Positions 16,593-25,533 of a stretch of DNA of 64,000 bases are shown one piece after another. The stretch lies in contig NZ_BMTP01000007.1 in the NCBI RefSeq assembly GCF_014649735.1, positions 336,469 to 400,468 on the forward strand, read 5' to 3'. How positions within the stretch are numbered: position 1 is the stretch's first letter; each line of letters begins with the position of its first letter. The notes beneath the pieces were generated by a model. It worked only from the letters and a program-made list of their open reading frames with translations, made no database searches and had not been told where the DNA came from. This stretch comes from Streptomyces lavendofoliae (GTDB taxonomy: Bacteria; Actinomycetota; Actinomycetes; Streptomycetales; Streptomycetaceae). The translations under genes and the position numbers were made by a program.

Positions 16593-17804
16593 ATGAGCCA
16601 GGACTCCGCCGCACCGGAAACCGGACGAAAACTGTCCGGACGGCGCCGCCGCGAGGTCGTCGCAGTACTGCTGTTCAGCGGCGGCCCCATCTTCGAGAGT
16701 TCCATCCCGCTCTCGGTGTTCGGGATCGACCGCCAGGACGCCGGGGTTCCGCGCTACAGGCTGCTCGTCTGCGCGGGCGAGGACGGACCGCTGCGGACCA
16801 CCGGCGGGCTCGAACTCAGCGCGCCGTACGGGCTGGAGGCCATCAGCCGGGCGGGCACCGTCGTCGTACCGGCCTGGCGGTCGATCACCTCGCCGCCGCC
16901 GGCCGAGGCGCTCGACGCGCTGCGCCGCGCGCACGAGGAGGGCGCGCGCATCGTCGGCCTGTGCACCGGCGCGTTCGTGCTGGCCGCCGCCGGTTTACTG
17001 GACGGGCGGCCCGCCACCACGCACTGGATGTACGCGCCGACACTCGCCAAGCGCTACCCGTCGGTCCACGTAGACCCTCGGGAGCTGTTCGTCGACGACG
17101 GCGACGTACTGACCTCCGCCGGAACGGCGGCCGGGATCGACCTCTGCCTGCACATCGTGCGCACCGACCACGGGACGGAGGCGGCCGGGGCACTCGCCCG
17201 CAGGCTCGTCGTGCCGCCCCGGCGCAGCGGTGGACAGGAGCGGTACCTCGACCGGTCACTGCCCGAGGAGATCGGCGCCGACCCGCTCGCCGAGGTGGTC
17301 GCCTGGGCCCTGGAGCACCTCCATGAGCAGTTCGACGTGGAGACGCTCGCGGCCAGGGCGTACATGAGCCGGCGGACGTTCGACCGCCGCTTCCGTTCAC
17401 TGACGGGCTCCGCCCCGCTCCAGTGGCTGATCACCCAGCGGGTGCTTCAGGCGCAGCGGCTGCTGGAGACGTCCGACTACTCGGTCGACGAGGTGGCGGG
17501 CCGCTGCGGCTTCCGGTCGCCGGTCGCGCTGCGCGGGCACTTCCGGCGCCAGCTGGGCTCCTCGCCCGCCGCGTACCGGGCCGCCTACCGGGCCCGCCGC
17601 CCGCAGGGTGAGCCGTCGGGACCCTCGGGCCCGTCGTCCCTGATGGAGTCCGTGATGCCGTCGCAGCTGCCGTCGGCCGCGCGCCGGGCGGCAGCGGCGT
17701 CCACCGCGGCCGGGGCGACGGCGGCGGCCGACCACGGGAAGACCCACGCGGACGCCTTCAGCGGCGGCCGGGCGGCCCTCCCGGGCCAGCGCAGCGCGCC
17801 GTAG
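16593..17804 (+). CDS. adpA: Pleiotropic AraC/XylS-type developmental regulator AdpA (BldH)
   Basis: A 403-residue transcription factor activating sporulation and secondary-metabolism genes. The N-terminal ThiJ/PfpI (GATase1-like) dimerisation domain spans roughly residues 20-195 (GLCTGAFVLAAAGLLDG, THW). The AraC double HTH spans about 231-328 (RAYMSRRTFDRRFRSLTG and VAGRCGFRSPVALRGHF). The tail is Ser/Ala-rich and divergent, as in other AdpAs. Codon 135 (16995-16997) is TTA, the rare leucine codon read only by the bldA tRNA, so translation should depend on bldA; I saw no other TTA codon in this frame. Start ATG follows a GGGGGG stretch. orn lies downstream beyond a 19-bp hairpin. Confidence 0.96.
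   Translation: MSQDSAAPETGRKLSGRRRREVVAVLLFSGGPIFESSIPLSVFGIDRQDAGVPRYRLLVCAGEDGPLRTTGGLELSAPYGLEAISRAGTVVVPAWRSITSPPPAEALDALRRAHEEGARIVGLCTGAFVLAAAGLLDGRPATTHWMYAPTLAKRYPSVHVDPRELFVDDGDVLTSAGTAAGIDLCLHIVRTDHGTEAAGALARRLVVPPRRSGGQERYLDRSLPEEIGADPLAEVVAWALEHLHEQFDVETLAARAYMSRRTFDRRFRSLTGSAPLQWLITQRVLQAQRLLETSDYSVDEVAGRCGFRSPVALRGHFRRQLGSSPAAYRAAYRARRPQGEPSGPSGPSSLMESVMPSQLPSAARRAAAASTAAGATAAADHGKTHADAFSGGRAALPGQRSAP
16995..16997 (+). promoter_or_regulatory. TTA (bldA-dependent) codon in adpA
   Basis: In frame with the adpA ATG at 16593, codon 135 is TTA, the first Leu of GLLDG. In Streptomyces TTA is read only by the bldA-encoded tRNA-Leu(UAA), so this codon couples AdpA synthesis to development. 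Confidence 0.93.
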
Positions 17805-17836
17805 CGGACGGGGGCACGACCCGCGTACCGCCACGG

Positions 17837-17889
17837 AGGGGCGGTCACCGGAGGGAGCGCTGAGGCGCGGCCCTCCGGTGACCGCCCCT
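17837..17889 (+). terminator. 19-bp hairpin between adpA and orn
   Basis: A perfect 19-bp stem (17837-17855 with 17871-17889) and a 15-base loop. It starts 33 bases after the adpA stop and ends only 14 bases before the orn ATG, immediately before the AAGGTAGGA ribosome site. It probably ends adpA transcripts. Its closeness to orn leaves little room for an orn promoter downstream of it, so an attenuation role is possible. Confidence 0.75.
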
Positions 17890-17903
17890 CTAAGGTAGGA
17901 CGC

Positions 17904-18503
17904 ATGAACGATCGCATGGTGTGGATCGACTGCGAGATGACCGGGCTCTCGTTGACGGACGACGCACTTATCGAGGTGGCCGCACTGGTCACCGACTCGG
18001 AATTGAACGTACTCGGACAGGGCGTGGACATCGTGATCCGCCCGCCGGACGAGGCGCTGGAGACCATGCCGGACGTGGTGCGCCGGATGCACACCGCTTC
18101 GGGCCTGCTCGACGAGCTGGCGGCCGGCACCACCCTCGCGGACGCCGAGGAGCAGGTCCTCGCCTATGTGCGGGAGCACGTCAAGGAGCCCGGCAAGGCT
18201 CCGCTGTGCGGGAACTCGGTCTCCACCGACCGCGGCTTCCTGCTGCGCGACATGCCGACGCTGGAGGAGTACCTCCACTACCGGATCGTCGATGTCTCCT
18301 CGGTCAAGGAGCTGGCTCGCCGCTGGTACCCGAGGACGTACTTCAACAGTCCGGAGAAGGCCGGCAACCACCGGGCCCTCGCGGACATCCGCGAGTCCAT
18401 CGCCGAGCTGCGCTACTACCGCGAGGCGATCTTCGTCCCGCAGCCGGGACCGGACTCGGACACGGCGAGGCGGATCGCCGCGCGCCACGTCCTGCCCGAG
18501 TAA
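17904..18503 (+). CDS. orn: Oligoribonuclease (DEDDh 3'-5' exoribonuclease)
   Basis: A 199-residue enzyme degrading 2-5-nt RNAs and pGpG, the last step of mRNA and c-di-GMP turnover. DEDDh residues are visible: Asp9 and Glu11 in WIDCEMTG, the middle Asp in NSVSTDRGFL, and the late His and Asp in NHRALADIRES. Length and C-terminus are standard. AAGGTAGGA precedes the ATG. It is conserved downstream of adpA in Streptomyces. tRNA-His follows about 100 bases later. Confidence 0.97.
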   Translation: MNDRMVWIDCEMTGLSLTDDALIEVAALVTDSELNVLGQGVDIVIRPPDEALETMPDVVRRMHTASGLLDELAAGTTLADAEEQVLAYVREHVKEPGKAPLCGNSVSTDRGFLLRDMPTLEEYLHYRIVDVSSVKELARRWYPRTYFNSPEKAGNHRALADIRESIAELRYYREAIFVPQPGPDSDTARRIAARHVLPE

Positions 18504-18599
18504 CCGGCCGGGCGGAGCGCCCACCCGAAAGGCGGGAGCGAGCACCCTCTCGGACCCTGTACACTTTTTCTCGGCCGGTCGGGAAAAAGACCGGTCGTG

Positions 18600-18672
18600 G
18601 TGGGTATAGCTCAGCTGGTAGAGCACCTGGTTGTGGTCCAGGATGTCGCGGGTTCGAGTCCCGTTACTCACC
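18600..18672 (+). tRNA. tRNA-His (GTG anticodon)
   Basis: A complete cloverleaf: acceptor GTGGGTA (18600-18606) pairs with TACTCAC (18665-18671), with C as discriminator. The D arm is GCTC/GAGC, the anticodon stem CCTGG/CCAGG encloses TTGTGGT (anticodon GTG), and the T arm is GCGGG-TTCGAGT-CCCGT. A genomic G at 18599 can supply the G-1 needed by HisRS. CCA is not encoded. The gene is followed by a hairpin and then a degenerate integrase, which makes it a likely old integration site. Confidence 0.97.
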
Positions 18673-18678
18673 CTTGAG

Positions 18679-18723
18679 AGCCCGGCCCGTGACCTGCGAA
18701 AACAGGTTACGGGCCGGGCTTTT
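18679..18723 (+). terminator. Rho-independent terminator after tRNA-His
   Basis: An 18-bp stem (18679-18696 with 18703-18720, one G-T pair), a 6-base loop, then TTTT. One of the few classical T-tailed terminators in the window. Confidence 0.88.
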
Positions 18724-18821
18724 GTCGTACGGTCGCCACACTGCGGCCACACAGGGCCCGATGACCGGCCGTACAGTCCCGCCATGGCGGCATCAGGAAG
18801 CGGGAAAACGAGAACGGATCC

Positions 18822-19311
18822 GTGACCCACCAGGTCCGCCGGCTGGAAGGCGGGCGCCGCGGAACCTGGGAAGACGAGAAGTTCGGCGACGAGACGCAGG
18901 CGGAACAGTTCGGCGAGCTGGTCGAGGCACACGGCAACACCTGGCCGTACGGCTGGGTGAAGGGGCGCGGCTTCACCGAGCCCGACGAGGCACCCGGCGC
19001 AGGAAGACGAGACTCCCCCGCGTGGACGACCATGTGGAGGAGGAGATGACATTCCTTGAGCACGAGGAGTACCAGCGCATCGGCGCCGAGATCACCGACC
19101 CGGACGCCCGCGATCCGGCCGACTGGCTCGTAGGGACCGGCGTGCGCGGGAGCGAGGCCACCGCCCTGAAGATCAGCGACCTGACCCTCAACTCCGAACC
19201 GCCGGCGGTCAACATCCAGCGCGTCTGGAAGAAGGCGAAGAAGGGTAGCGCCGGCGGCGCGTTCTACCTCGGGCGGCCGAAGACGAAGAAGGCCCGGCGT
19301 CTGTTGCGTCC
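18822..19311 (+). pseudogene. Degenerate tyrosine-type site-specific integrase
   Basis: Two fragments in different frames line up as the middle of a phage/ICE-type tyrosine integrase. The first (18822-~19020) reads THQVRRLEGGRRGTWEDEKF and continues through WPYGWVKGRGF. The second (from ~19046, shifted frame) reads MTFLEHEEYQRIGAEI, ARDPADWLVGTGVRGSEATA and VWKKAKKGSAGGAFYLGRPK. The TGVRGSEATAL segment holds the first catalytic Arg. The later HxxR and Tyr motifs are absent: homology stops near 19311. Both ends and one frame are therefore lost. It sits about 150 bases downstream of tRNA-His, the usual place for such an integrase, implying an integrated element that has since been deleted. Family assignment is from remembered integrase motifs. 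Confidence 0.75.
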
Positions 19312-19513
19312 CTTCGGGCCGGGGATCGGCACGGGCACCTCAAGGCGCCGAGCTGGGACCCGGACGCATTGGTCTGCCGCCGGGACGGGGCGCCGTCGCC
19401 GTCACCCGCTCCGGGACCGCTCGCGCTGGATCCTGCCCGCCGCCAGTACCCGTGACGAACGTCCCCTGTCTGGCCTTCGGGCTGGGCAGGGGGCGCTTTC
19501 GTCGTGCCCCGGG

Positions 19514-19854
19514 TCATTTCTCCGGCGGTCGGACGGCACGCTCTACGGCGTCCAGGGCGACGCCCCACGGGTACGCCTTCGGGTTCCCCTGGCCTGGCTG
19601 GTTGGGTACGAACCCTCCCTCGCCATACAGCACCGTCACGCCGAGAGCGCGGAGCGTCTCGACGGACCGGTCCAGCGCCGAATGGTGCGCGTAGGCCGCA
19701 TTCACGCACGGCATGGCCACGATGGGGATGCCCTTCCCGATCCCCTCCGCCACCACACCAACCGTCCACTTCGAGGTGAGTCCGAGCGCCCACTCGTTGA
19801 CGGAGTTGAAGGTCATCGGCGCAAACAGGACCGCGTTGGCCTTGGGCCACACAT
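19514..19854 (-). pseudogene. Truncated flavoprotein (HFCD/phosphopantothenoylcysteine decarboxylase-like), C-terminal part
   Basis: About 113 residues of a flavoprotein without its N-terminal half. Visible are KANAVLFAPMTFNSVNEWAL (flavin-binding region of the family), LTSKWTVGVVAEGIGKGIPI and VAMPCVNAAYAHH with the catalytic-type loop, and a C-terminus like that of Streptomyces cryptic flavoproteins. Upstream on this strand the frame runs into the antisense of the methyltransferase remnant, so the 5' end is missing at about 19854. Complete family members are near 190 residues. Likely non-functional. Confidence 0.7.
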
Positions 19855-19873
19855 CGGGCTGCCCGGGCGCAGC

Positions 19874-20713
19874 ATGGTCGCCCGCATGCTGCGGCTGCTG
19901 TCCGTCGAGTCCGGTCACCGCGTGCTGGAGATCGGCACCGCGTCCGGGTACGTCGCCGCGCTCCTCTCCCGCCGGCTCGGCGACTCGTCCGTGTACAGCG
20001 TCGAGATCGACGAGGGCCTCGCCCATCACGCGGCCGCCGTCCTCCGCGCCGCCGGGTACCGGCCCAACCTCGCGCGCTCGGACGGCGAATGGGGCTGGCC
20101 CGATCAGGCCCCTTTCGAACGGATCCTCGCGGCGTGCGCGCTGCGGACCGTCCCGCACGCCCTGGTGCAGCAACTGCACCCGGACGGGATCCTGGTGGCG
20201 CCCATGGCTCGCGGCTTCTGGAGCGGCGCCGTGGTCCAGCTCACCGCCGACGGCACCGGCCAGGCGGCGGGCCGCTTTCAGGGGGGCGCCTCGTACATGC
20301 CGATGCGCTCCCACCGGGCGCCCGCCCCGATGCCCGTGGACACGACGACGTGCCGGACCACCACGGCGGGCGTCGACCCGCGCGAGCTGTTGACGCTCGG
20401 GTTCGCCCTGTACGCCGGCACCCGGCTTCCTCGGGTGCGCATGGTCCACGCGGACCAGGACGACGGTGCCCAGGTCTGGGTGCAGGACGAGGACGGCTGC
20501 GCGGCGACCGCCGTCACCGGTGAGGACGCCTACGAGTACGGCGTGCGGAACCTGTGGCAGGAGGTCGAGCGGGTGCACGAGGAGTACGTCGCCCTCGGCT
20601 CGCCCGAGGCCCGCGACTTCGGGCTGACGGTGACCGCCCGCGGGCAACAGGTGTGGCTGCACCACCCCGAGCGGATCATCGAGCCCGCGCCGCTACGCGA
20701 GCCTGCCGCATGA
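19874..20713 (+). pseudogene. N-terminally truncated protein-L-isoaspartate methyltransferase-like protein
   Basis: About 279 residues of a PCMT-family SAM methyltransferase. The SAM motif I is intact (VLEIGTASGYVAALLSRRLG), followed by SVEIDEGLAHHAA (motif II) and a C-terminal domain typical of the ~390-residue Streptomyces variants. Those variants carry some 100 residues upstream of motif I; here only MVARMLRLLSVESGHR remains before it, and the junction abuts the truncated flavoprotein. ATG at 19874 could still start translation but has no ribosome site. I regard it as a remnant created by the same rearrangement; a shortened functional protein is the alternative. Confidence 0.65.
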
Positions 20714-20942
20714 GACGCCCCGGCCGGCTGCGCACCGTCGCGGCCGGCCGGGTCCTCACGCCACCGCTGTGCGTTGCCGGAGCCCTGCTCTTTGTACTCG
20801 ATGCCCTGGAGCACGCATTCCGGTTTGTCCGCGCCACGGGCGCATACGGCTTCCGGGCCCTCCCCCGCTCCCCGGCAACGTAACCCCGCTCGGCGGCGAC
20901 TGTGGGGCACGCAATACGGCCCCGCTCCCCCCAGGAGGCATC

Positions 20943-22820
20943 GTGCCCCACCCCCACATCCGGATCCCCCGCGTGAGACGACGTACGGTTCTCACCGCCA
21001 CCGCCGCCCTCGTGGCCGCCCTCTGTGCCCAGTTCCCGCAGTCCGCCGGCGCGGCGGAGGCCGCCGCCGCCAGGCAGGTGGAGCGGCTCGACCGGGGTGT
21101 CGTCAGCGTCCACACCGGGACGGGCAACCTGGTCGGCTGGCGGTGGCTCGCCACCGACCCGGACGCCGTGGCGTTCAACGTCTACCGGGGCGGTACGAAG
21201 GTGAACGCCGCGCCCCTCACCGGCGCCACCAGTTACTTCCACGCCGGCGCGCCCAGCCACGCCGACTACACCGTCCGCGCCGTCGTCGGTGGCGTCGAAC
21301 AGGGCGACTCCGTACACGCCGTGCAGTTGCGCACCGGCTACCGGGACGTGCCCATCACCCCGCCCGCCGGGGGCACGACGCCCGACGGGGTCGCGTACAC
21401 CTACGAGGCGAACGACGCCTCCGTGGGCGACCTCGACGGGGACGGCGCCCTGGACTTCGTCCTCAAGTGGCAGCCGACCAACGCCAAGGACAACTCCCAA
21501 TCCGGATACACCGGCAACACCTTCGTCGACGGCGTCCGGCTCGACGGGACCCGGCTGTGGCGCGTCGACCTCGGGCGCAACATCCGCTCCGGCGCGCACT
21601 ACACGCAGTTCCAGGTCTACGACTACGACGGCGACGGGCAGGCCGAGGTCGCCATGAAGACGGCCGACGCGACCGTGGACGGGACGGGCCGGGTCATCGG
21701 GAACGCCGGTGCCGACCACCGCAACGCCGGCGGGTACGTCCTGGCGGGCCCCGAGTACCTGACGATGTTCAACGGCCGGACCGGAGCCGCCATGGGGACG
21801 GTCGACTACGTACCGGCGCGCGGCTCCGTGGCGTCGTGGGGCGACGGTTACGGCAACCGCGTCGACCGCTTCCTCGCCGGGACCGCGTACCTGGACGGCA
21901 CCCGGCCCTCGCTGGTCATGGCGCGCGGTTACTACACCCGCTCGGTGATCGCGGCCTGGGACTGGCGTGACGGGCGGTTCACCAGGCGCTGGACCTTCGA
22001 CTCGGCGTCGTCCGCCAACGCGGGCAGGGGCTTCGACGGGCAGGGCAACCACAGCCTGTCCGTCGCCGACGTGGACGGCGACGGGCGGGACGAGATCGTG
22101 TACGGGGCGATGGCCGTCGACGACGACGGCGACGGGCTGTGGACCAACCGGCTCGGGCACGGCGACGCCGGGCACGTCGGGGACCTGAACCCGGCGCGGG
22201 CGGGGCTGGAGTACTTCAAGGTGTCCGAGGACGCCTCGAAGCCCGGCTCGTGGATGGCCGACGCCCGCACCGGTCAGGTCCTGTGGCAGACCGCCTCGGG
22301 CACCGACAACGGCCGGGGCGTCTCGGCCGACGTGTACGCAGGGTCGCCCGGCGCCGAGTCCTGGTCCGCCGCCGACACCGCCCTGCGCTCGCCCGCCGGC
22401 GCGGCGCTGGGGCGGGAGCCGTCGAGCGTCAACTTCGTCACCTGGTGGGACGGGGACACCACCCGCGAGCTGCTGGACGGCACGCGGATCGACAAGTACG
22501 GCACGGCCGGCGACACCCGGCTGCTGACCGGTGCGTCGGTCGCGTCCAACAACGGCACCAAGGCGACCCCGGCGCTGTCCGGCGACATCCTCGGCGACTG
22601 GCGCGAGGAGGTCGTCTGGCGCACGGCCGACAACCGGGCGCTGCGGATCCACTCCACCCCGTACGAGACGACCACGCGGATCACGACCCTGCTGCACGAC
22701 ACGATGTACCGCACGGCGCTGGCCTGGCAGAACACCGCCTACAACCAGCCGCCGCACCCGAGTTTCCCCATCGGGGCCGGGATGCCCGTGGCACCCCGGC
22801 CCGCGGTCAGGACCCCGTAG
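20943..22820 (+). CDS. Secreted rhamnogalacturonan lyase, PL11
   Basis: A 625-residue polysaccharide lyase cleaving the rhamnose-galacturonate backbone of pectin. GTG at 20943 is preceded by AGGAGG at 4 bases. The signal peptide carries consecutive Arg residues (RVRRRTVLTATAALVAAL), so Tat export is possible. The mature enzyme starts with a fibronectin-like segment (ERLDRGVVSVHTGTGNLVGW, RWLATDPDAVAFNVYRG). It continues with the calcium-rich beta-propeller typical of YesW/YesX: repeated D-x-D-G-D-G loops (DLDGDGALDFV, YDYDGDGQAEVAMKTADATV, DVDGDGRDEIVYG) and GDILGDWREEVVWR near the end. Length matches PL11. Its 3' end overlaps the convergent GH74 gene by 14 bases. Confidence 0.93.
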   Translation: MPHPHIRIPRVRRRTVLTATAALVAALCAQFPQSAGAAEAAAARQVERLDRGVVSVHTGTGNLVGWRWLATDPDAVAFNVYRGGTKVNAAPLTGATSYFHAGAPSHADYTVRAVVGGVEQGDSVHAVQLRTGYRDVPITPPAGGTTPDGVAYTYEANDASVGDLDGDGALDFVLKWQPTNAKDNSQSGYTGNTFVDGVRLDGTRLWRVDLGRNIRSGAHYTQFQVYDYDGDGQAEVAMKTADATVDGTGRVIGNAGADHRNAGGYVLAGPEYLTMFNGRTGAAMGTVDYVPARGSVASWGDGYGNRVDRFLAGTAYLDGTRPSLVMARGYYTRSVIAAWDWRDGRFTRRWTFDSASSANAGRGFDGQGNHSLSVADVDGDGRDEIVYGAMAVDDDGDGLWTNRLGHGDAGHVGDLNPARAGLEYFKVSEDASKPGSWMADARTGQVLWQTASGTDNGRGVSADVYAGSPGAESWSAADTALRSPAGAALGREPSSVNFVTWWDGDTTRELLDGTRIDKYGTAGDTRLLTGASVASNNGTKATPALSGDILGDWREEVVWRTADNRALRIHSTPYETTTRITTLLHDTMYRTALAWQNTAYNQPPHPSFPIGAGMPVAPRPAVRTP

Positions 22821-25092
22821 TGTCGCCGTAGACGATGCCTCGCCCGTTGGTCGCCACGTACACGCGGCCGTAGACGCGGGGGTCGCCCGTGATGGCGGCC
22901 CCCGTCCAGCCCCACTGGTGGGCGTAGTCGTTGATCCGCACCCAGCTCGCCCCGGCGTCGGTGGAGCGGAAGATGCCGCGTACGCCGCCGATCCTGGCAC
23001 TGGAGTAGAGCGCCGGGTACGAGGCGCCCGGCGCGGCCTTGCCGAAGCCGATGGTGTCGGCCTGCTCGACGTTACCGAGCCGCGTGAAGGTCGCGCCCGA
23101 GTCGGTGGAGCGCCACAGGCCGTACGTGCCGGTGGGCGATCCGCCCGCGAGCCAGATGTCGCCGGCCCGGCCGGGTACCGCCTGGAAACGGACGCTCCCG
23201 GTGGCCGGCAGGCCGGTGGCCCTGGCCGTGAAGGAGACGCCGCCGTCCGTGCTGACGTAGAACGTGCCGCCCTTGAAGCCGTAGAACCTCCGCGGGTCGA
23301 CGCGGTCGGCCTCGACGGTGGCGCCCGCCGGGATGCCCTGCGACGCCGTCCAGGAGCCGCCGAACCCGGCCGTGGTGTGCACGGCCGCGCCGTCCGGGCT
23401 CCACACGAACCGGCTGCCGTCGGCCGCCGCGGCGACCGTGCCGCCGCCGGAGACGCCGGGGGGCTCCTGGCCGGCCCACCAGTTGGCGCCGTTGTCGGTG
23501 GAGAAGGCGATGCGCGGGCCGCCGTCCAGGTTGCCGACACGCACCACGGTGTTGGGGTTCTTCTCCGCGTGGTCGAGGCTCGTGGTGGAGGTGAAGTTGG
23601 GCGAGGTGAACATCATGGCCGGCACCTTGGTGATGTCGGTGTGGCGGAAGCCGCCGATGTCACCCAGGGCGCTGATCAGCGGGGCGCCGGAGGCCGGCGA
23701 GGCCAGGTCGTTGACGGCGGTCTCCTCCAGGCCCTGGACCATGGGCTTGATGGTGATCTTGCCGCCGCTGTCCCACTGCGAGAGGTTCTCGGTGCCGTAG
23801 ACCGTGGCGCCCGTGCCGTACATCATCCGGTTGGAGTCGAAGGGGTCGATCTCCAGCGCCTCGGTCATCCAGCCGAGTTTCGGCGTCTGTTCGGGCGGCG
23901 AGGGGTAGGTGCCCCAGGTGAGCCAGGGGGCGGAGGAGACGTCCATGGTGTAGCGGTTGGAGCGGTTGGGGTACGAGGTGTACTCCCAGGCCCGCGTCCA
24001 GGTGGCGCCGCTGTCCGTGGTGCGGAAGATCTGCGTGTCGGGCCACCAGGAGCTGTAGCCGGTCACCATGACGGTGCCGGGCTTCTGCCGGTCGGCGCTC
24101 AGTCCGCTGAAGCCGTAGTACGCCTGGGGGTCGGGCGTGATGTCCTGCCAGGTGCCGGTCCTGGTGGCGTACCGCCACACGGCGCCCTTGCCGCCGTCGT
24201 AGGGGCCGCCGGTGTCGCTGTACGCCAGGTAGAGGTGGCCGTTGACGCTGTCCAGGACGCCCTTGTGGGCGAGGAGGCCGGTGGGCTGGCCGGGCAGGCG
24301 GGACCAGGTGGCCCCGGCGTCGGTGGAGCGGTAGACGGAGTTGGCCTTGTCGGCGACACCCACGTAGATCGTCCTGGTGGCGTTGCCCCGGGTCCCGGTC
24401 GTCTCGTCGAAGGTGACCCAGACGATGCCCTGGTTGTCGGAGGCGTAGCCGCTGGTGTCGGACGGGTCCTGGGCGTAGTTGCCCGGGTTGGGGAAGGCGG
24501 TGACCTGCGACCAGGTGGCGCCCGCGTCGGTGGAGCGCCACAGGCCCTTGCCGCTGGGCGCGCCGAGGTAGAGCACGCTGTTGCGGTTCGGGTCGACCGC
24601 GAGGCGCTCGCCCATGCCGCGGCCGGGCATGTTGCCGCCCAGCTTGAAGGGAAGGCCGGTCCGGCGCCAGGTGGTGCCGCGGTCGGTGGAGCGCAGGACG
24701 GCGCCGTTGCCGGGGTCCCAGGCGTTGGTGTACGTGCCGACGGCGGCGTACACCCGGGCGGGGTCCACGGAGTCGGAGGCGAGGCTGACGACGCCGGTGT
24801 GGCCCCAGTCGTCCCAGCCGATGTGGTCCAGCAGCGGGGTCCAGGTCTTGGTGGCCTGCTGCCAGCGGTACGCGCCGCCGATGTCGGTGCGGGCGTAGGC
24901 GAGGTTCTTCTCGGTGCGGTTGAAGACGATGCCGGGGACGAAGCCGCCGCCGTCGATCCGGACGTTCTTCCAGGTGTAGGCGGTGGCGGGGGTCGCGACG
25001 GGTGCCGCGGTGGCGGGCTGTGCCGGTGGAGCGGCGGTCAGCAGGCCGGCGGCGAGCGCCAGGCCGAGGAGCAGTTTTCGCGTTCTGCGCAC
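22807..25092 (-). CDS. Secreted xyloglucanase, GH74
   Basis: A 761-residue enzyme of the GH74 tandem seven-bladed propeller family, hydrolysing xyloglucan. GTG at 25092 with AGGAAG upstream gives a signal peptide (RRTRKLLLGLALAAGLLTAA). The frame is open further upstream, but the CebR operator lies there. The mature start TWKNVRIDGGGFVPGIVFNR, then ARTDIGGAYRW, is the GH74 signature with the catalytic Asp region. Repeated S-T-D-x-G-x-T-W motifs (BNR-like) mark the propeller blades. No carbohydrate-binding module is visible. A perfect CebR box (25186-25199) lies 94 bases upstream, so it should be induced by cello-oligosaccharides together with the GH6 enzyme. Confidence 0.92.
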   Translation of the reverse strand: MRRTRKLLLGLALAAGLLTAAPPAQPATAAPVATPATAYTWKNVRIDGGGFVPGIVFNRTEKNLAYARTDIGGAYRWQQATKTWTPLLDHIGWDDWGHTGVVSLASDSVDPARVYAAVGTYTNAWDPGNGAVLRSTDRGTTWRRTGLPFKLGGNMPGRGMGERLAVDPNRNSVLYLGAPSGKGLWRSTDAGATWSQVTAFPNPGNYAQDPSDTSGYASDNQGIVWVTFDETTGTRGNATRTIYVGVADKANSVYRSTDAGATWSRLPGQPTGLLAHKGVLDSVNGHLYLAYSDTGGPYDGGKGAVWRYATRTGTWQDITPDPQAYYGFSGLSADRQKPGTVMVTGYSSWWPDTQIFRTTDSGATWTRAWEYTSYPNRSNRYTMDVSSAPWLTWGTYPSPPEQTPKLGWMTEALEIDPFDSNRMMYGTGATVYGTENLSQWDSGGKITIKPMVQGLEETAVNDLASPASGAPLISALGDIGGFRHTDITKVPAMMFTSPNFTSTTSLDHAEKNPNTVVRVGNLDGGPRIAFSTDNGANWWAGQEPPGVSGGGTVAAAADGSRFVWSPDGAAVHTTAGFGGSWTASQGIPAGATVEADRVDPRRFYGFKGGTFYVSTDGGVSFTARATGLPATGSVRFQAVPGRAGDIWLAGGSPTGTYGLWRSTDSGATFTRLGNVEQADTIGFGKAAPGASYPALYSSARIGGVRGIFRSTDAGASWVRINDYAHQWGWTGAAITGDPRVYGRVYVATNGRGIVYGDTTGS

Positions 25093-25185
25093 GGGTGCTT
25101 CCTCTCGGACGTGGGGGTGTCCGTGGCGGGCCGTGAGCAGCCCGGCCCGCCCGGCGTGACGCGTCGTGCACAAGCTGTGAACCAG

Positions 25186-25199
25186 TGGGAGCGCTCCCA
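25186..25199. promoter_or_regulatory. CebR operator (perfect) at the GH74 promoter
   Basis: TGGGAGCGCTCCCA, the exact 14-bp palindrome bound by the cellobiose-responsive repressor CebR, and palindromic for one more base on each side. It is 94 bases upstream of the GH74 start. Confidence 0.92.
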
Positions 25200-25317
25200 C
25201 TATGAGGAGAGGGGACCGGGGGGTCAAGGTGCTTGAAGAGTCGAAGAACTTCGACAATGAAAATTGACGAACACTCTGTTCCTTGACGGCACTTGCCGCT
25301 ACGGTCTGCTGCACCAG

Positions 25318-25331
25318 TGGGAGCGGTTCCA
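25318..25331. promoter_or_regulatory. CebR operator (imperfect) upstream of the GH6 cellulase
   Basis: TGGGAGCGGTTCCA matches the CebR palindrome at 12 of 14 positions. It lies 119 bases downstream of the perfect GH74 box and 329 bases before the GH6 ATG, so the cellulase mRNA would have a long leader. Confidence 0.75.
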
Positions 25332-25380
25332 TTCAGTCGGCGCGTCGTCAGGTGCGCGCCCGAGCTGCAAGGAGTCGCTC

Positions 25381-25533
25381 ATGCGACACCCCCGCACGTA
25401 CGCCCCGAGGACAGGGCGCCTGCACGCGGCACGGGCCGCCCGGCGTTCGCCCCTCCCACCACCCGCCACCGTGCACGCCGTGGCGAGTGAGACCGGCGAA
25501 GCCGTACGCGTGATCCCCGCGCACCACCCCTGA
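25381..25533 (+). CDS. Possible small leader ORF before the GH6 cellulase
   Basis: A 50-residue frame (MRHPRTYAPRTGRLHAARAA...) whose ATG is preceded by a good AAGGAG at a 6-base distance. It lies inside the long leader between the imperfect CebR box and the cellulase gene. The product is Arg/His/Pro-rich with no domain. It could be a translated leader peptide or chance; the ribosome site is its only support. Confidence 0.3.
   Translation: MRHPRTYAPRTGRLHAARAARRSPLPPPATVHAVASETGEAVRVIPAHHP

Noticed and set aside
20710..20883. A 57-codon frame overlapping the methyltransferase stop by ATGA
   Set aside because: No separate ribosome site, atypical third-position composition and no recognisable features; it lies in the promoter region of the PL11 gene.
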